A stretch of DNA of 64,000 nt. It comes from Fistularia commersonii. Lineage: Eukaryota > Chordata > Actinopteri > Syngnathiformes > Fistulariidae. The DNA lies in contig JBBMNZ010000026.1 in NCBI GenBank assembly GCA_037954325.1, positions 3,785,501 through 3,849,500 of the forward strand. Reading direction: 5' to 3'. Position 1 is the stretch's first letter; every line of letters starts with the position of its first letter. A program made the translations under genes and the position numbers. Positions 47,383 through 59,906 of the stretch are shown here, piece by piece. The notes under the pieces are model-generated. The model was not told the origin of the DNA and made no database searches. It saw only the letters and a program-made list of their open reading frames with translations.

Positions 47383-48759
47383 ATGCTTGCCTGTTGACCT
47401 TTCAACTTATCGATCAGACCGCAGATGCCAGTTCTGCCAGGTTCATTGAGAGAATGCATAACGCACGTGCCAAAAGCAGCCGTGGAAGCTGACATTTAGA
47501 TATGAATGGATCAATGGCTGGAACAAATTGAATAAGCTGTCTTGAGAGGTCTTAGATAAGCAATTGTGTATAGATGTGTGTGTGTGTGTGTGTGCACTTC
47601 TCCATATATTTGTGTGCGTTCCTTCTCTGAATATCCTACTGTATTTTTCATTCCCCCACAATTAATATGTACATCCATATCAGAGATTAGGTGTCTATTC
47701 ATCCGTCAAGCGATCGTAGGATAAATACCGTAACTAGTCACATAAGTGTGCTGCCTACTCCATTCTCAGGGCATCTTAAAACACATTTTCTATGATTTCA
47801 CACATGGTTGTGCAGTTAATCATTGGTAATTGTGTCTGTGTGTGTTAGATAAAAAAAAAACCTTTGGGATAGCACCTGATAACTAATCGACTTTCCTACT
47901 TTTAGGGTCGCCTGGGTGACAATAATAACACCTTATTAAGACTTCGGGACTTTCAGGCTTCCAACCGCCAGAAAGTTCATGTGATGTTGTTTACTCATCT
48001 TGATGCAACATCAATATGGCGTTTAAAGATGAATATGAGCCACGGGAACAGGCAATCATATTTCGATTACAGGGTTATATTGGCCTGTGTAAAACATCTT
48101 TACAATGCCTGCATCGGACGAAAAATACAGCATTATCTCGTGGCCAAAATGACAAATAGGTCAGGCTACCGCAGAGGAAAACGGGCGAGAAGCGACGACA
48201 ACAAAGGTGAATTAAAAGATTAACCCACGCCCCGGTTTTCGTCGTGACAGAAATTGCCTACGGTGGGGTCGGACGGAAAAAATGTCCCAAAGGGTCGCCT
48301 CTGTGAAAAGGACACCAAAAAATGAAGACAGACCATTTGTATCCATTTGTGTGTAAAGGTAAAGGCTTGTTTGCACATAAAAGTTTGCACGCTGAAATGT
48401 TGCTTAACGGCCTTTAGGGTGTTTGTGGGTCAGTCGTGCTTTTCCACGTTGTCTTAATTTAAAATCTGTTTTATTTTCATCTCCTAGCGCCGTTCACGAG
48501 GCATGACCTCGACCCCTTTCACACGCTGTACTATATGAAACGTCCACCGCGGATCAAGTGGTGGAGACGTCTCATATACCTTCATCCAGCCCGGTGTCAA
48601 TCACAGATGAAGAAATACAGAGTCGACCCCACATGGACCCACGCAATACGTATCATAAATAAAAGAAAGATACATTTTTCATTTCCTCTTCCTCCATTCA
48701 TGCAATTCAGTGTTCCCTTGTTATTACATAACATTGCATATTGCAAGAAGGCCTTAACT
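46566..48759. other. Intron stretch with (GT)n tracts
   Basis: (GT)n at 47339-47380 and 47574-47594. No exon or transposon recognised. Confidence 0.55.
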
Positions 48760-50037
48760 CAGGGTTGTCAAACTCAAATACGCAGTCGGCCAAAATTTAA
48801 AAAAAATCAGCATTTTTCAATTTTGGTTTATTGAAATTAAGTCATCGCACATATTGACCCTGAAACTAACAAAGCGTTTAAATAATGCCCATTAAAGCAG
48901 CATTAAATGAATTAAAAATCGGTTGCAACAATTTCTCACGGCTCTATCTGCAGCATTACCAGGCTAGTTTCTAATGGAAAAAAATTCCACGACCAGAAAA
49001 TAATTTAAAGAAAAATCCCAAATGCCTTGAGGTAGCAAGAAAGAAAGTACAAAAATGGGAAAATACTACAGCTCTGTTTTCTGCTCCCTGATGCTCTCTA
49101 GTCTAAACCATTACCTTGAACTGCCAACGCTTTTACGTTCTTGCAAAAATCGGTTGCATTTATTTCTCCCGGCTCTATAAGCAACGCATTCTCGTCCCAA
49201 CGTGTCACCCGCCTGACGAATGGTGAAGCTTCCTTCGCCGTCACAAACCGACGCATCAGGCGCTCCTTTTTCGTCATTTTTTGCCGAACCCAAAAGAAGC
49301 GTCTAATTTTTTTTCCAAATATTTCAACAACTCAGTCCCATTCGTCACATACCGGCACATTAGGCACCCCTTTCTTGTGTGCAAAAATACTAACTTTTCG
49401 TTAGTCTTAGAGAGAAATACAAGTGTTGATGTAGACATGACGCCCCGGGTGAGTCGAAAAATGATAAGAAAAAGGTTCCTAATGCGTCAGTTTGTGCGGT
49501 TTCGTGCAATTGGGCTGCGAAAAACAGCTTTTCCTGAGTAATTTCCTGAATAATTCCTCGTTCATTTTCTCCCAGATTCTGCCCACCAGTCCACTCTTTT
49601 GACCGCACATCACTGGTGATCCACAAGTTTATCCCAAAGCAGATACATTTTATTTACGCATACCGCTTCAAAGATATCCATTCCCATAATTGTGCCATGC
49701 ATTGATCTTAACCCCAAAAGTTCCTCTGTTCCGCACAGATCTGAATCCACTCCACAGATAAAAATCGACAGCTGCGCCGCATCAGAATTGTCGCTGTTCT
49801 CTCCGCCAAAATATATTCTACCTCCCACCTGTCTTGAAAACCCCTGTTTTCAAAGTCCACTCTTCATTTACCTATTTTTGGGGAAGGGCAGTAGCTGATG
49901 ATGGGACTTGTATTAATAGTGCTTGCAACTTATCCACTGGCCTGGAGTTTGATATTTTAAGACATTCTCCATTCTCGCCGGCCACATAAAATGATGTGGC
50001 CGGCCACTTTTGGCCCGCGGGCCTTGAGTTTGACCCT
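48760..50037 (+). mobile_element. hAT-like element, family D, with internal repeats
   Basis: Ends CAGGGTTGTCAAACTCAAAT and, reversed, AGGGTCAAACTCAAGGCCCG. CGGCCACTTTTGGCCCGCGG lies near the right end. Internally CGGTTGCAACAATTTCTC (48919) recurs as CGGTTGCATTTATTTCTC (49150), and GTCACAAACCGACGCATCAG (49240) recurs as GTCACATACCGGCACATTAG (49344). No transposase frame survives. Confidence 0.75.
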
Positions 50038-50226
50038 AACTAAGTTGGGTTTTCCTTGGATGTTCTCCCACAATATTAAAAATCCAATTTCTTTGACCAT
50101 TTTAAGGGCCTTTCACGATCAATTACACGTCTAAAGGGAAGGAAGAGGCATAAATAAGAATCTGAGGTTCTCTTATCAATTTATATAAGTAAATGGTCTC
50201 TCAACTAAATTGTATTCATCCATTCA

Positions 50227-50252
50227 CAAACACACATACACACATACACACA

Positions 50253-50342
<90 letters not shown>
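50227..50342. repeat. (AC)n/(GCAC)n microsatellite
   Basis: A long CA run of about 75 bp preceded by five CACG-type units. It is the longest dinucleotide tract in the window. Confidence 0.97.
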
Positions 50343-50346
<4 letters not shown>

Positions 50347-50436
50347 ATGGCACTAACCAGGCCGACCTGGAGTTCTGTGTCTTGCCTAAGATTAAAATTC
50401 GAGGGATGATAACTGAACCAGTTATTAATGTTCAAA

Positions 50437-50484
50437 TATAAGATAAGATAAGATAAGATAAGATAAGATAAGATAAGATAAGAT
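50437..50484. repeat. (AGATA)n tract, left part
   Basis: About nine AGATA units, resumed at 50653-50669 after the LINE tail at 50485-50652. It is probably the tail repeat of the reversed LINE at 50653-50890. Confidence 0.9.
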
Positions 50485-50652
50485 AACACTAACTTTGACA
50501 CTTTATAGTTTTATTTGTATTTATTATTCTCCCCCTTTTTTATACTGTTTATACAATTTCCTACTATTATTTGTTATTGTTATGTTTTACTTGAAACGCT
50601 GGCACAACAATTTCCTCGGGATAAATAAAGATGTTCTCATTCTTATTCTTAT
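50485..50652 (+). mobile_element. LINE 3' tail inserted in an (AGATA)n tract
   Basis: CACTAACTTTGACACTTTAT, then GCTGGCACAACAATTTCCTC and GGGATAAATAAAGATGTTCT, ending in TTCTTATTCTTA. It is the same family as 44410-44690. AGATA repeats flank both sides. Confidence 0.85.
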
Positions 50653-50890
50653 AAGATAAGATAAGATAAACTTTATTGATCCCTATAATGGGATTTTTAT
50701 TTGTCACAGCAGCGTAACAGTTCTAGTGTCAAGAAATATGAATATAAATGTAAATAGTCAATTAGAAGAGACACTTAGAAAAATAGCAAAACACATCCAC
50801 AAATAAAAAGGAAGCAGAGAGAACAGCAACAACATAATGATATAAGAATAGATAACAGAAAAAAATAAATAATAAATAAAAAATTATATA
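50653..50890 (-). mobile_element. LINE 3' tail (reversed)
   Basis: Reversed, the terminus is GGGATCAATAAAGTTTATCT with TTATCTTATC repeats. The upstream part contains CAGCAGCGTAACAG (plus strand) and A-rich 3' untranslated sequence. Confidence 0.7.
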
Positions 50891-50938
50891 AACAAAACAT
50901 TTATATATGTCATATGATTTTAATTTGATTTTGATGAT

Positions 50939-51011
50939 CAGAATCACAATACTTTATTGATCCCCCAGGGGGAAATTGCTTTTCGTTGAAAGCAGCTCAT
51001 GCTACAGAGTC
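50939..51011 (-). mobile_element. LINE/SINE 3' tail fragment (reversed)
   Basis: Reverse complement of 661-733 with only a few differences: CTTTCAACGAAAAGCAATTT, CCCCCTGGGGGATCAATAAAG. Confidence 0.85.
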
Positions 51012-51264
51012 AAGCGGGGAAGAATTCAAATAGAACTCTGTAAAAAAATAAAGAATAAAATAGCGAATCCTAAAAATAGAATAGAAAGAACATTAAAGAT
51101 CAAAAGAAAGAAAGAAAAATATATAAAAATATATGCAACGTATATTAAACGTATTCAGCTTGATTCACATCATATTTCCATGGGAAAGCCAACAGAATAC
51201 TTGACCGAACTTCATTTTTCTAAAATAAACACAGTAGGAACAGGAGGCAGGGTTGGGTGTGTAG

Positions 51265-51268
<4 letters not shown>

Positions 51269-51301
<33 letters not shown>
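51269..51301. repeat. (AC)n microsatellite
   Basis: Uninterrupted AC run. Confidence 0.95.
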
Positions 51302-51302
<1 letters not shown>

Positions 51303-52234
51303 GGCAGAAACAGAGTTCAGATTAGGACGGTGGGTTGGTGGTGGAGTCAATGAGCAGTGAAGGGTGTAACCAGCTGCACACACTGCCGAGAAGCATCTGC
51401 AAAAATTCTTCAGTCACCAATCTGATCAGGCCTAAGGGGACGGGCATATGCTTTGAAGTACCTGACCCACCTTCACATTCAGGTATTTCAGGTAACTCCT
51501 CCGGCTCGCCGGTGACTCGAAATAATTTAGAACGGTTAAAAAAATTACAGAATTAAAACAGCCGAAAATATCCTCAATTTTTTAATCCGTTAATGAGACA
51601 AAGAATATCGCCGTCGCGGGGTTAGAAATACAAAGCAACATCGAGGCTACAAAGCTAAACGCAAAACAAAGTATGACTACCGCTACGTTGTCATCGGTAA
51701 AGAAAAAAACAGGATTTGATTTCATTTCAAATCATTCTGTATTGTTTCGTTTAACATTTTACTCAACTTCTGTTCCGCCGAATAAGAATGAGGTTCGCTG
51801 GGCGTGAAAATGACGATACAGGTCCAACATTTTCCAGGAGCTTTTACCCAACACGCACAATGTGCATCCCCTTGCTGTGCAGGATGATTCATAAATATGC
51901 TATTAAACACAGTTCCGGCACAACACGCCCCGAGCCAAATTAAAGCAGAGAAGAGCCGAGAGATAAAAGATCCCCCGAACCCGAACGACAAACGATATCT
52001 TTTGGCCTCTCAATTACCAGATTATGTCATTCCCCGATTTCTTGCGGCAAGGAGGGAGATAGGTGGCGAGGGAAGGGGTTCCGGGAGTGTTGTTGACACT
52101 GAGACTTGACCCTATTATTGGGATGAGAGCTAAAAGGAGATAACGTGACATTGGGCGGGTCCGTTCTTCGTAAATATAGAACCGAGTGAAACAGTGAAGC
52201 AGGGGAATATTGGAATATTATTGTGATAATTCCC
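51302..52234. other. Intron stretch without recognised feature
   Basis: No exon or repeat recognised. Confidence 0.5.
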
Positions 52235-52435
52235 ACATCAAACACCCGTGCTTCGAGTGGCTTCCCTCTGGTCGCAGACGCCGCCGCCCCGCCCGCAAAA
52301 TCCAGAAGAGAAGGTCAGCCTTCGGCCTCAGTGCGAGCAAACCTATGAGCATACCTACAATTCAGAATAAAAAAAAACTGTATTGGGGAAGCGGCATCAA
52401 AATTGTGAACATCAAGAATAAAATAAAATAAAATG
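52235..52435 (+). mobile_element. LINE reverse transcriptase end fragment
   Basis: FEWLPSGRRRRRPARK (about 52250-52300) is the LPSGRR motif found before the C-terminus of many fish LINE reverse transcriptases. The 3' part continues into the inverted repeat arm at 52363. Confidence 0.65.
52363..52432 (+). repeat. Long inverted repeat 1, left arm
   Basis: GCGGCATCAAAATTGTGAAC and ATCAAGAATAAAATAAAAT pair with 52903-52972 (reversed: GCAGCATCAAAATTATGAAC, ATCAAGAATGAAATAAAAT). Confidence 0.85.
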
Positions 52436-52567
52436 TAAAACAAATACATTTGCAGAATTATTTACAGCAATCTTTTTTACAGTAATGTATTAATATATGT
52501 AATATACATTATGTACATTCTGCATTCTGAATTCTGCACAGAAATATATTTGAAATAATATATGTAT

Positions 52568-52616
<49 letters not shown>

Positions 52617-52838
52617 CATATACATATATTATATTACATATTATGTATAAAATAAAATAAAATAAATACAATTATACATATATATAAATTACTGTACTGA
52701 ATTCTGCAAATTACATATATATACACACATAAAATTTAAGCATTTTTAAGCATTTATATATATATATATATACTGTACATTAATTTTACATAACTCTGCA
52801 AATTGTGAATATCTATTTATCTATAGAGAGAGAGAGAT

Positions 52839-52876
<38 letters not shown>

Positions 52877-52902
52877 GTATATTTGAAATTATTTTTTAAT
52901 TT
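52433..52902. repeat. AT-rich centre with (AT)n tracts
   Basis: (TA)n at 52564-52612, 52755-52772 and 52840-52870, and (GA)n at 52826-52838. TGAATTCTGCA motifs recur at 52530 and 52698. Confidence 0.85.
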
Positions 52903-52972
52903 CGAATTTTATTTCATTCTTGATGTTCATAATTTTGATGCTGCTACCCCAATAAAGGTGTTCTGATTCTGA
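52903..52972 (-). repeat. Long inverted repeat 1, right arm
   Basis: Plus strand reads GATGCTGCTACCCCAATAAA then GGTGTTCTGATTCTG, a LINE-type terminus, so the two arms are opposed LINE 3' ends. Confidence 0.85.
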
Positions 52973-53431
52973 TTATATTATTTGAAGTAGGCGTTGGTGT
53001 ATATTAAATAATATCCTGGCTTACAGGTATTCAGGTTCAGGTTAGTAGGAGAGAGCAGAATAAAATTGTTTATTATGAATTTAAAGTTCTATATGGTGAG
53101 GATTTGAATTATGATCAAATAATCAAGAGACTAAAAAATATAAAATAAGAAAAATAAAAAAAACATGAAAAATCCTGACTGAGGACATGTTTGCATAATC
53201 GTCCAAAAACATGTTAGACAGAGACTCAAAGGTGCTTACACACTGTATAAAGATTATTTGGCCACTCTAAGACCCTTCAGTCATGAATGGATAGATATTT
53301 TAGGATTATTCTTCTGCAGTGTGAACAGCTTGTTCAGTTTTTCATGCTCTGTACTTAACATTTCGTCCAGTGATTTTATTTCTCTCTGTCTTTATCCCCT
53401 TCTATCTCCACACTTGTAATTATTCACCGTG

Positions 53432-53462
<31 letters not shown>

Positions 53463-55884
53463 TTTGCGTAAATATTTCATATAAGAACTGAACCGCACTT
53501 TTAATTTCATCACGCTTCATTTCTCTCGCCCCCTTTTTCTTTGTCTCTTTCACCGAAAAAGGCCATCGTTGCTTCACATGCAATGCTATGTATTATTATT
53601 ATTATTATTATTAATACGTCACCAGAACCAAAAGCGCTAATTCCACCGTCCTTGATAAATACAACGTTTTTGAGGTTGCGACCATTTCGGTTGAAATCTA
53701 TGATATTTTGTATCGTGCTAGTCCCTGCGGAAAGACTCGTGCATCTCCAAAATATACTTGTGAACGTCAGGGACAATATAAGAGGTTAAAGTGGGCTGTA
53801 CACGTAACCAAAAGTGCCGGTAAATGTGTTTGCGCGCATAAATTTTTACGTTGAGATGTTTGCCACAGAGGCGCTGAATGAGGAAAAGGCACCGATAAGA
53901 ACATTTGTCAAAAAAAAAAAAGAAAATGTCAAGCAAACATAACTGCAAAAAAAAACAAAAAACTGTATTGTCTGTAAAGTACTTACTAGCAACCCCATTA
54001 GCGGCTGTGCTAGTGGCAGTCAATCGCTCTCACCTTTGGTGCCCCTCCAGCACGCAGACACACACAATCTGCCAGACTTCCATTCGGTAGCAGTAATATT
54101 CTATAATCATTTTGCTTCCACCTCACTGTTCACAGATAATACCGTAATGTCACGAATTACACACACACACACATATACACACACACAGACCCTGTGTGTT
54201 GAGATAAGAATACAATGTTATCTCTCCGGTGGTAAAGTTCAAGGAGAGCACTAGAAATGAAGCCCTTGAAGTGCCCTTTTAACAACACTAGAAAGCAAAC
54301 GGTAAATAATTCTTCGCATCTTTCTCTCTCTCTCTTTCTCGCCATCTCGCTTTTTCCTTCCTTCCCTGCAAACAACCAGGTCTTTCCAATCCTTCTGCCC
54401 GTTGCCCATATGGCCCAACACCCAAGCGTGATGCCTGCTCGAGACAATCCCTGGCACGCCCGCTTCCGAAATCGCGCCCGGATCCCTTGTTTTACCCAGA
54501 TGCCGATCATCGGGATTCATCTGAATCATTAAATCCGGGATTCACGCGTAAAGCAAATTTAGTATGGATGCTATTGTCTAAGGCTGACGATCATGGGGGT
54601 CGCACACACACACACACTCTGCAGCCGCTGTACAGAGGTGATTGCAGAGAGAGAGAACAAAAAGGAATTGCATCATTTGGCTTGTTTTGTCATATTGTTC
54701 CGTGTTGATACCCGAGGTCGTCGGCGCATTAATGGCCAACCTGAAATACGAGGCTTTGAAAGGAGTTCAGACATACAAAAAAAAAAAAAAAAAAAAGCCA
54801 TTTGCCTTTTGAATGGCCCGTTTAGTAAAAGATGAGCAGCGGCTTTACACAGTTTTCATGATTACTTCCATTTATAAATATAATTATGAGCAAAATTGGT
54901 TGCGCCTCGCTGTCTGTCTTTTTCTTTTTTTTTTTTTTTTAATGAAGGTGGCCAGTGGTTGCATAATCGTGAGAGAATATCATGCACTTAATAAATGGAA
55001 GGAGAAAGATCAGCAATAATAATACATATAATGATAATAGCGCCTGGCTATCAACGAATCAGAATCTGAATCGGACGACTTGCTCCTGTCAATGTATCCC
55101 ATTGTTCTGACAAATCCTCCAACTTCTCCAGACAAAGATACGGATAAAAAAAAAAAATTGTATCCACAGTGATTTGTTGAATTATCCGTTTGACACAGCA
55201 AGCATTGGTGAGTTCCTTTCATTCAACATTTTACCAGTTCCCAATTGTCAAGTAAATGCAAGTTTCCTCTCGGTCGGAAACTCATCTCGGTGTCAAAAAA
55301 AAAAAAAAAAACGGTCACATCACTGCAGTAAATTTTAACTGCTTCCCCAATCAGCTGACGGGGAGTCAGCGGGCATTTCTGTCATTGTAATTCATAGTTT
55401 TGCAAGATATTACGATATAAACATTTCCCTTCACTGTGGGAGTTTTACTTTCCTATGACATTCTAATATTATTCCATCAAAACATGTAAAAAAAAAGAAA
55501 AAATGTGTATATATCAATATTGGACAGGCTGCTATCTGCATGAATTTCTTGTCCAGAAGAATTGGGAAATGATATCAAATTTGAAATGTGCATTTAAAAA
55601 CCTGTGGACTTTGAACTTGCATAGAAATTGAGTCATTAAACTACAAGTGCTGTTGGATTAAAAAGTTGTGCCCGCTGGTTTCGAAGCTACGTTGGGTCTC
55701 ACCATCATCCCTTCTACGAATGCATGCCTGGTTATATATATGTAGATTTGTATATATACGTACGTATATATCTAAATATTTACATATGTAAATATGTATG
55801 TGTGCATACATATATATGTGTATGTAGTGGCTTATAGTCCTGAAAAAAAAATGTATATATATATATGTATGTATGTATATATAT
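52973..55884. other. Intron stretch with simple repeats only
   Basis: (AC)n at 53440-53462 and 54161-54187, (TTA)n at 53594-53613, (TC)n at 54324-54334, and poly-A at 54777-54796 and 55295-55311. No exon or transposon recognised. Confidence 0.5.
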
Positions 55885-56160
55885 AAGACTGTCTCGGAAA
55901 ATTAGTGATGAAGTTCTTGTATCTTCTGTAATGCAATAAAAGAAAACAAAAAAATACTTTTTTTCATGATATTCTAATATTTTGAGATAGGATTTTTGAG
56001 GTTTCTTAAGATGTAAGCCATAACTAGCAATTAACTAGCATTAAAATAATTTCAGTTGATTTGTTATTTGTTATGAATGTATGACATTTTTGTTTTTGTA
56101 ATTGCATTACAGAAGACAAAGAACTTTATCACAATATTGTAATTTTCTGAGACAGTCCTG
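55885..56160 (+). mobile_element. MITE-B copy 3
   Basis: Left end AGACTGTCTCGGAAAATTAG (a few terminal bases lost) and right end TTTTCTGAGACAGTCCTG. It sits between (TA)n tracts. The interior shares TTTTGAGATAGGATTTTTGA with the copy at 19938. Confidence 0.88.
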
Positions 56161-56179
56161 TATATATATATATATATAT

Positions 56180-56224
<45 letters not shown>

Positions 56225-56233
56225 TATATATAT
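56158..56233. repeat. (TA)n(CA)n microsatellite
   Basis: TATATA run, then CACACA to 56221, then TATATA. Confidence 0.95.
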
Positions 56234-57000
56234 TCGCTTTCGAATGTCCTTGCGGTTTTTACACTGAATATATTGTAATGGACCTTCTTCTTCTTTATCT
56301 ATTCCTCAATTCCACTCTTCTTATAGAAATCACGTTTTTTTTTTTTTTTTTTAACATTACCCTTGACAAAGGAAAAGATACACATTTCAAAGTGGAGAAG
56401 GTCAGACCTGTGTACGTGGGCAGTAATTGGTGAAAAAAAAAAAACCAAAAGGATTTTTTTTGAAGAAGATAGGAAGTCTATTAGTTTTAGAATTTTTCTA
56501 TAAATTAAGCCGATGTGTCGCCACATTTATCAACTTGAATGTATTTGAAGACTTTTTAATCTTGTGCTAATCCCCTCAGCTCTTTGATTCCCAACTCACT
56601 TCACATTTTACTAGACTGATCCCTGAATGCTTCGCCCAGTTGCAGAGTTGGTCACCCACCATTTCTTTTCCACATTTTTATTTTATATCTTCCCCTCGTC
56701 TTTAGTAACCTCCCATTCACCTTCCCCCTTTTAATGTCATTTCACCATAAATCTCACACTGCCACTTTACAGCCTCTTCCTAATAAACCTTAAAAAAGTT
56801 CTTCCACATTTACATATCATGCTCCTTTACAAGAAAGTGAGACAACAAATAAGCATACGCGAGCAATCTGTCACACACGGTTATTTTAACAATTTTTGTG
56901 AAATCTTGCAGCGAGCACAGACCAGACTGATTAAAAAAGATTTAAAAAAATTATACATACATATGTATTTTTTTTTACTTATATTTATATATTTTTTTTC
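56234..57000. other. Intron stretch without recognised feature
   Basis: Poly-T at 56335-56352; otherwise unclassified. Confidence 0.5.
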
Positions 57001-57079
57001 TATACATATATGTTTATATATATATATTATGTTGATATATATGTATTTGTGTGTATGTGTGTATATGTATATATATATA

Positions 57080-57122
<43 letters not shown>

Positions 57123-57125
<3 letters not shown>

Positions 57126-57183
57126 ACTCTACAAGTGAAGCACAAAGTTCTCTGTCAGTCAAAAAAGTTAAAAAAATCACATA

Positions 57184-57190
<7 letters not shown>
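57123..57190 (+). repeat. Long inverted repeat 2, left arm
   Basis: CAACTCTACAAGTGAAGCAC, AAAGTTC, TCTGTCAGTCAAAAAAGT pair with 57236-57313. (TA)n precedes the arm. Confidence 0.93.
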
Positions 57191-57234
<44 letters not shown>

Positions 57235-57235
57235 T
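57191..57235. repeat. (AT)n loop of inverted repeat 2
   Basis: TATATA run then TGTGTGTGTTAAT. Confidence 0.93.
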
Positions 57236-57313
57236 AATATATGCACATGTGATTTTTTTTTTTTTCACTTTTTTGACTGACAGAGTGAACTTTGTGCTTC
57301 ACTTGTAGAGTTG
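57236..57313 (-). repeat. Long inverted repeat 2, right arm
   Basis: Plus strand ACTTTTTTGACTGACAGAGT then GAACTTTGTGCTTCACTTGT and AGAGTTG; near-perfect complement of the left arm apart from a longer poly-T and a few bases. Confidence 0.93.
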
Positions 57314-57316
57314 CGA

Positions 57317-58151
57317 AGATCATTTAGGTAAATGAATCTGACTCCCTTCCAGAGATGATCAAAATAACAAAACGAAAGCAGCGAATGAATAAAAAAGGAA
57401 AACAAAACAAAATTTTAAATATTTCCAATGTATATATGAGAAATATTTGAGTCATATCATACGGCAACGCGATCAATTATCGTACCACGGGGGAACAATT
57501 AAATACACAAATAGAGATGGGGGAATAAATTGGTTTGGCATGAGTAAATCCTGGCTGTTTATCTATCTGTAGAGGAATTAGAGTGTGTATCTTGATAAAG
57601 AGAACATGACTTGAAACCAAAGAGGTAGGCTTAAACTACAACGCAACACTGATTCTTTATAATTAGATTCAGTTGGTTTAAAAATTGAAAGCGCTCCACT
57701 CATTATGATACATGCCACGGGACCCGATGCTCAAAGTGACTTCTTCGGTTTGATCCTGCCAGGATAAATCATCTGCACGTCTTCCCCTCGTCTCACAGCG
57801 CCGTCTTTCTGAAATGAAGCCATATCCTGACCAGAAACGACGAGGTGGTTGCGGGGTTTACAGCTCCGGCCTTTTATACATTTTGAAAGTAGCAAAAATG
57901 TGCACACAATTTAGATACCTCACCTCCTACCACCTCCTAAGCAGTTGTTGAGAGCACGGGAGTGCTTATATTTTTCAGTATTTTCCGATACCTTTGTCTG
58001 CTACTGTTTGAAACATAATATTCATAACTGAACGACGTATCTTCCACTATCCACTTTTTCTGTGCGAATTAGAATTTCTCCATTGTGAGACGATTAAAAG
58101 CACATTCTATTCAATTCAAAAATGATATATATACTCAAAATTAATATGCAT
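57317..58151. other. Intron stretch without recognised feature
   Basis: Nothing recognised. Confidence 0.5.
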
Positions 58152-58778
58152 TAGTGGCGTGCGGTGAGGTTCACGGCAGGTGAGGCACTGACTCTAAAGG
58201 GTTCCTTATTCTCAATAGTCTCATCTAATTATTTTATGAAACTGAAAACAATTTGCGGTCTTTTTTTATTTCTGTATGAATTTAATGCGCATATACTTTG
58301 CTTATTTATTTGATCCTACATTGCTTTCAGAGGGACAGCAGTCACGAGCACCTGCAAACTCACATATGCCCCCTTCAGGTGAGGCACGGTACTGTCTGCC
58401 TCACCTCATTTTTTTTGATTGTTTACACACTAATGCTAGGAAGGTTGCAGTATTTATTACAATATAATAAATCTTTGAACATTTTAAGAGGATGTGCTGA
58501 GAATGAGAACCAAGCAGGCACCACGCAGCCCGGTTTTTAAGGGACTGTGTGTGCAGAGGTGAGCTCAGCTGCCCCACCTTGGCTTGTATTGGATCAGGAA
58601 ATGAGCAAATTTGGTGATATGTAATTGACCACATTTAAAAAAAGATTAGAATCATCGAGAATATACAATCCTGACTCAGTTTAATGGAAACATATTGATC
58701 TTAAGTTTTCTTTGTTTTTTTTTTCATTATGACAAGTGAGCCAGAGCCTCCCCTGCCTCACCTGACCGCACATCAATG
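58152..58778 (+). mobile_element. hAT-like element, family A copy 3
   Basis: Left TAGTGGCGTGCGGTGAGGTT, right CCTGCCTCACCTGACCGCAC then ATCAATG. The interior has GGTGAGGCACGGTACTGTC and GACAAGTGAGCCAGAGCC, matching the other two copies. Confidence 0.85.
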
Positions 58779-58904
58779 GTCTGCATCTATATTTATATAA
58801 ATAGGCTAAAATGAAGACGATAAAAAAAATCATGTTTATCATATTTTAGTTTTTGTGCTTTTTAGACACAGTGAGTTTCCCAAACATGTCAGACAACTGG
58901 TCCA

Positions 58905-58996
58905 GGGTGAACCCTGCCTCTCTCCCAATGACAGTTGGGAGAGCCACTTCACAACCCTGAGTGCAGGATAAGTGATGCTGATAATGAATGAATGAA
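58905..58996 (-). repeat. Interspersed teleost repeat, family P
   Basis: CTCCCAATGACAGTTGGGAG and GAGTGCAGGATAAGTGATGC then AATGAATGAATGA. Confidence 0.75.
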
Positions 58997-59873
58997 TAAT
59001 ATAATATAATACAATATAATATAATATAATATAAAAATCATCCATTGCCTGTAAGTGACAGTGCACATTGTCTCTCAGAGACACTAATTCCATTGCCCTT
59101 GGGACTAAAACGAATCAGAAGTAATTGACTATGAATAAGTGAAAATTTATGCAAAGGGTGTTTTTGACTAAATGCATATTCAACCACAGCAGTGGAGCGC
59201 TGCAAAATCACAACATGCGATTGAGGGTTTTCAAATGGCTGCGAATCCCTGCCAATCTCGCTGCTGTTGCATTACGTACTACTTGATCAGGGCAAACTAT
59301 TAAAGCATTGACTTTGTCTGAACTGCCATTGGTGAAACACTTAATAAATACAAATGATTAAACATACAGCACCAACATGCCAATCGAGGATGTCAGCTTA
59401 TGACATCAATTAAGTGTAGAAGCCTGATTTGGTGAACCTTGCTTTGTTTGCATAGTACCTAATAACAAAACACCAATCAGCAAATGCTACTATTTAAAAT
59501 AACACTAGCTGTGCTTGTATTTGTTTGACAACACACAATTATCTAACCCAGTGAAATGATCAACCCCAGAATTGTTTAAGTGAATGTTAATAAAAGAATA
59601 TAAGAATGAGCTCCAACATGTCAGCCTGACTTTCTTGGTCCAAATTTATTAGCACACTGCATGATGAAGTCTGCCTTCTCTCTCCCCGTCTTAACATTTA
59701 TTCATTTATTCCCAGTTCAACTTCTTATATTCTACTCATACTCTCGCTCTCTCAATATATATACACATAGTTACATACATATATTCATTTTGCATATTAC
59801 ATCTATCATTTACAGTATATATCTATATGTGTGTATACAAACATCAGATATATTATACACACATATATAATTA

Positions 59874-59906
<33 letters not shown>

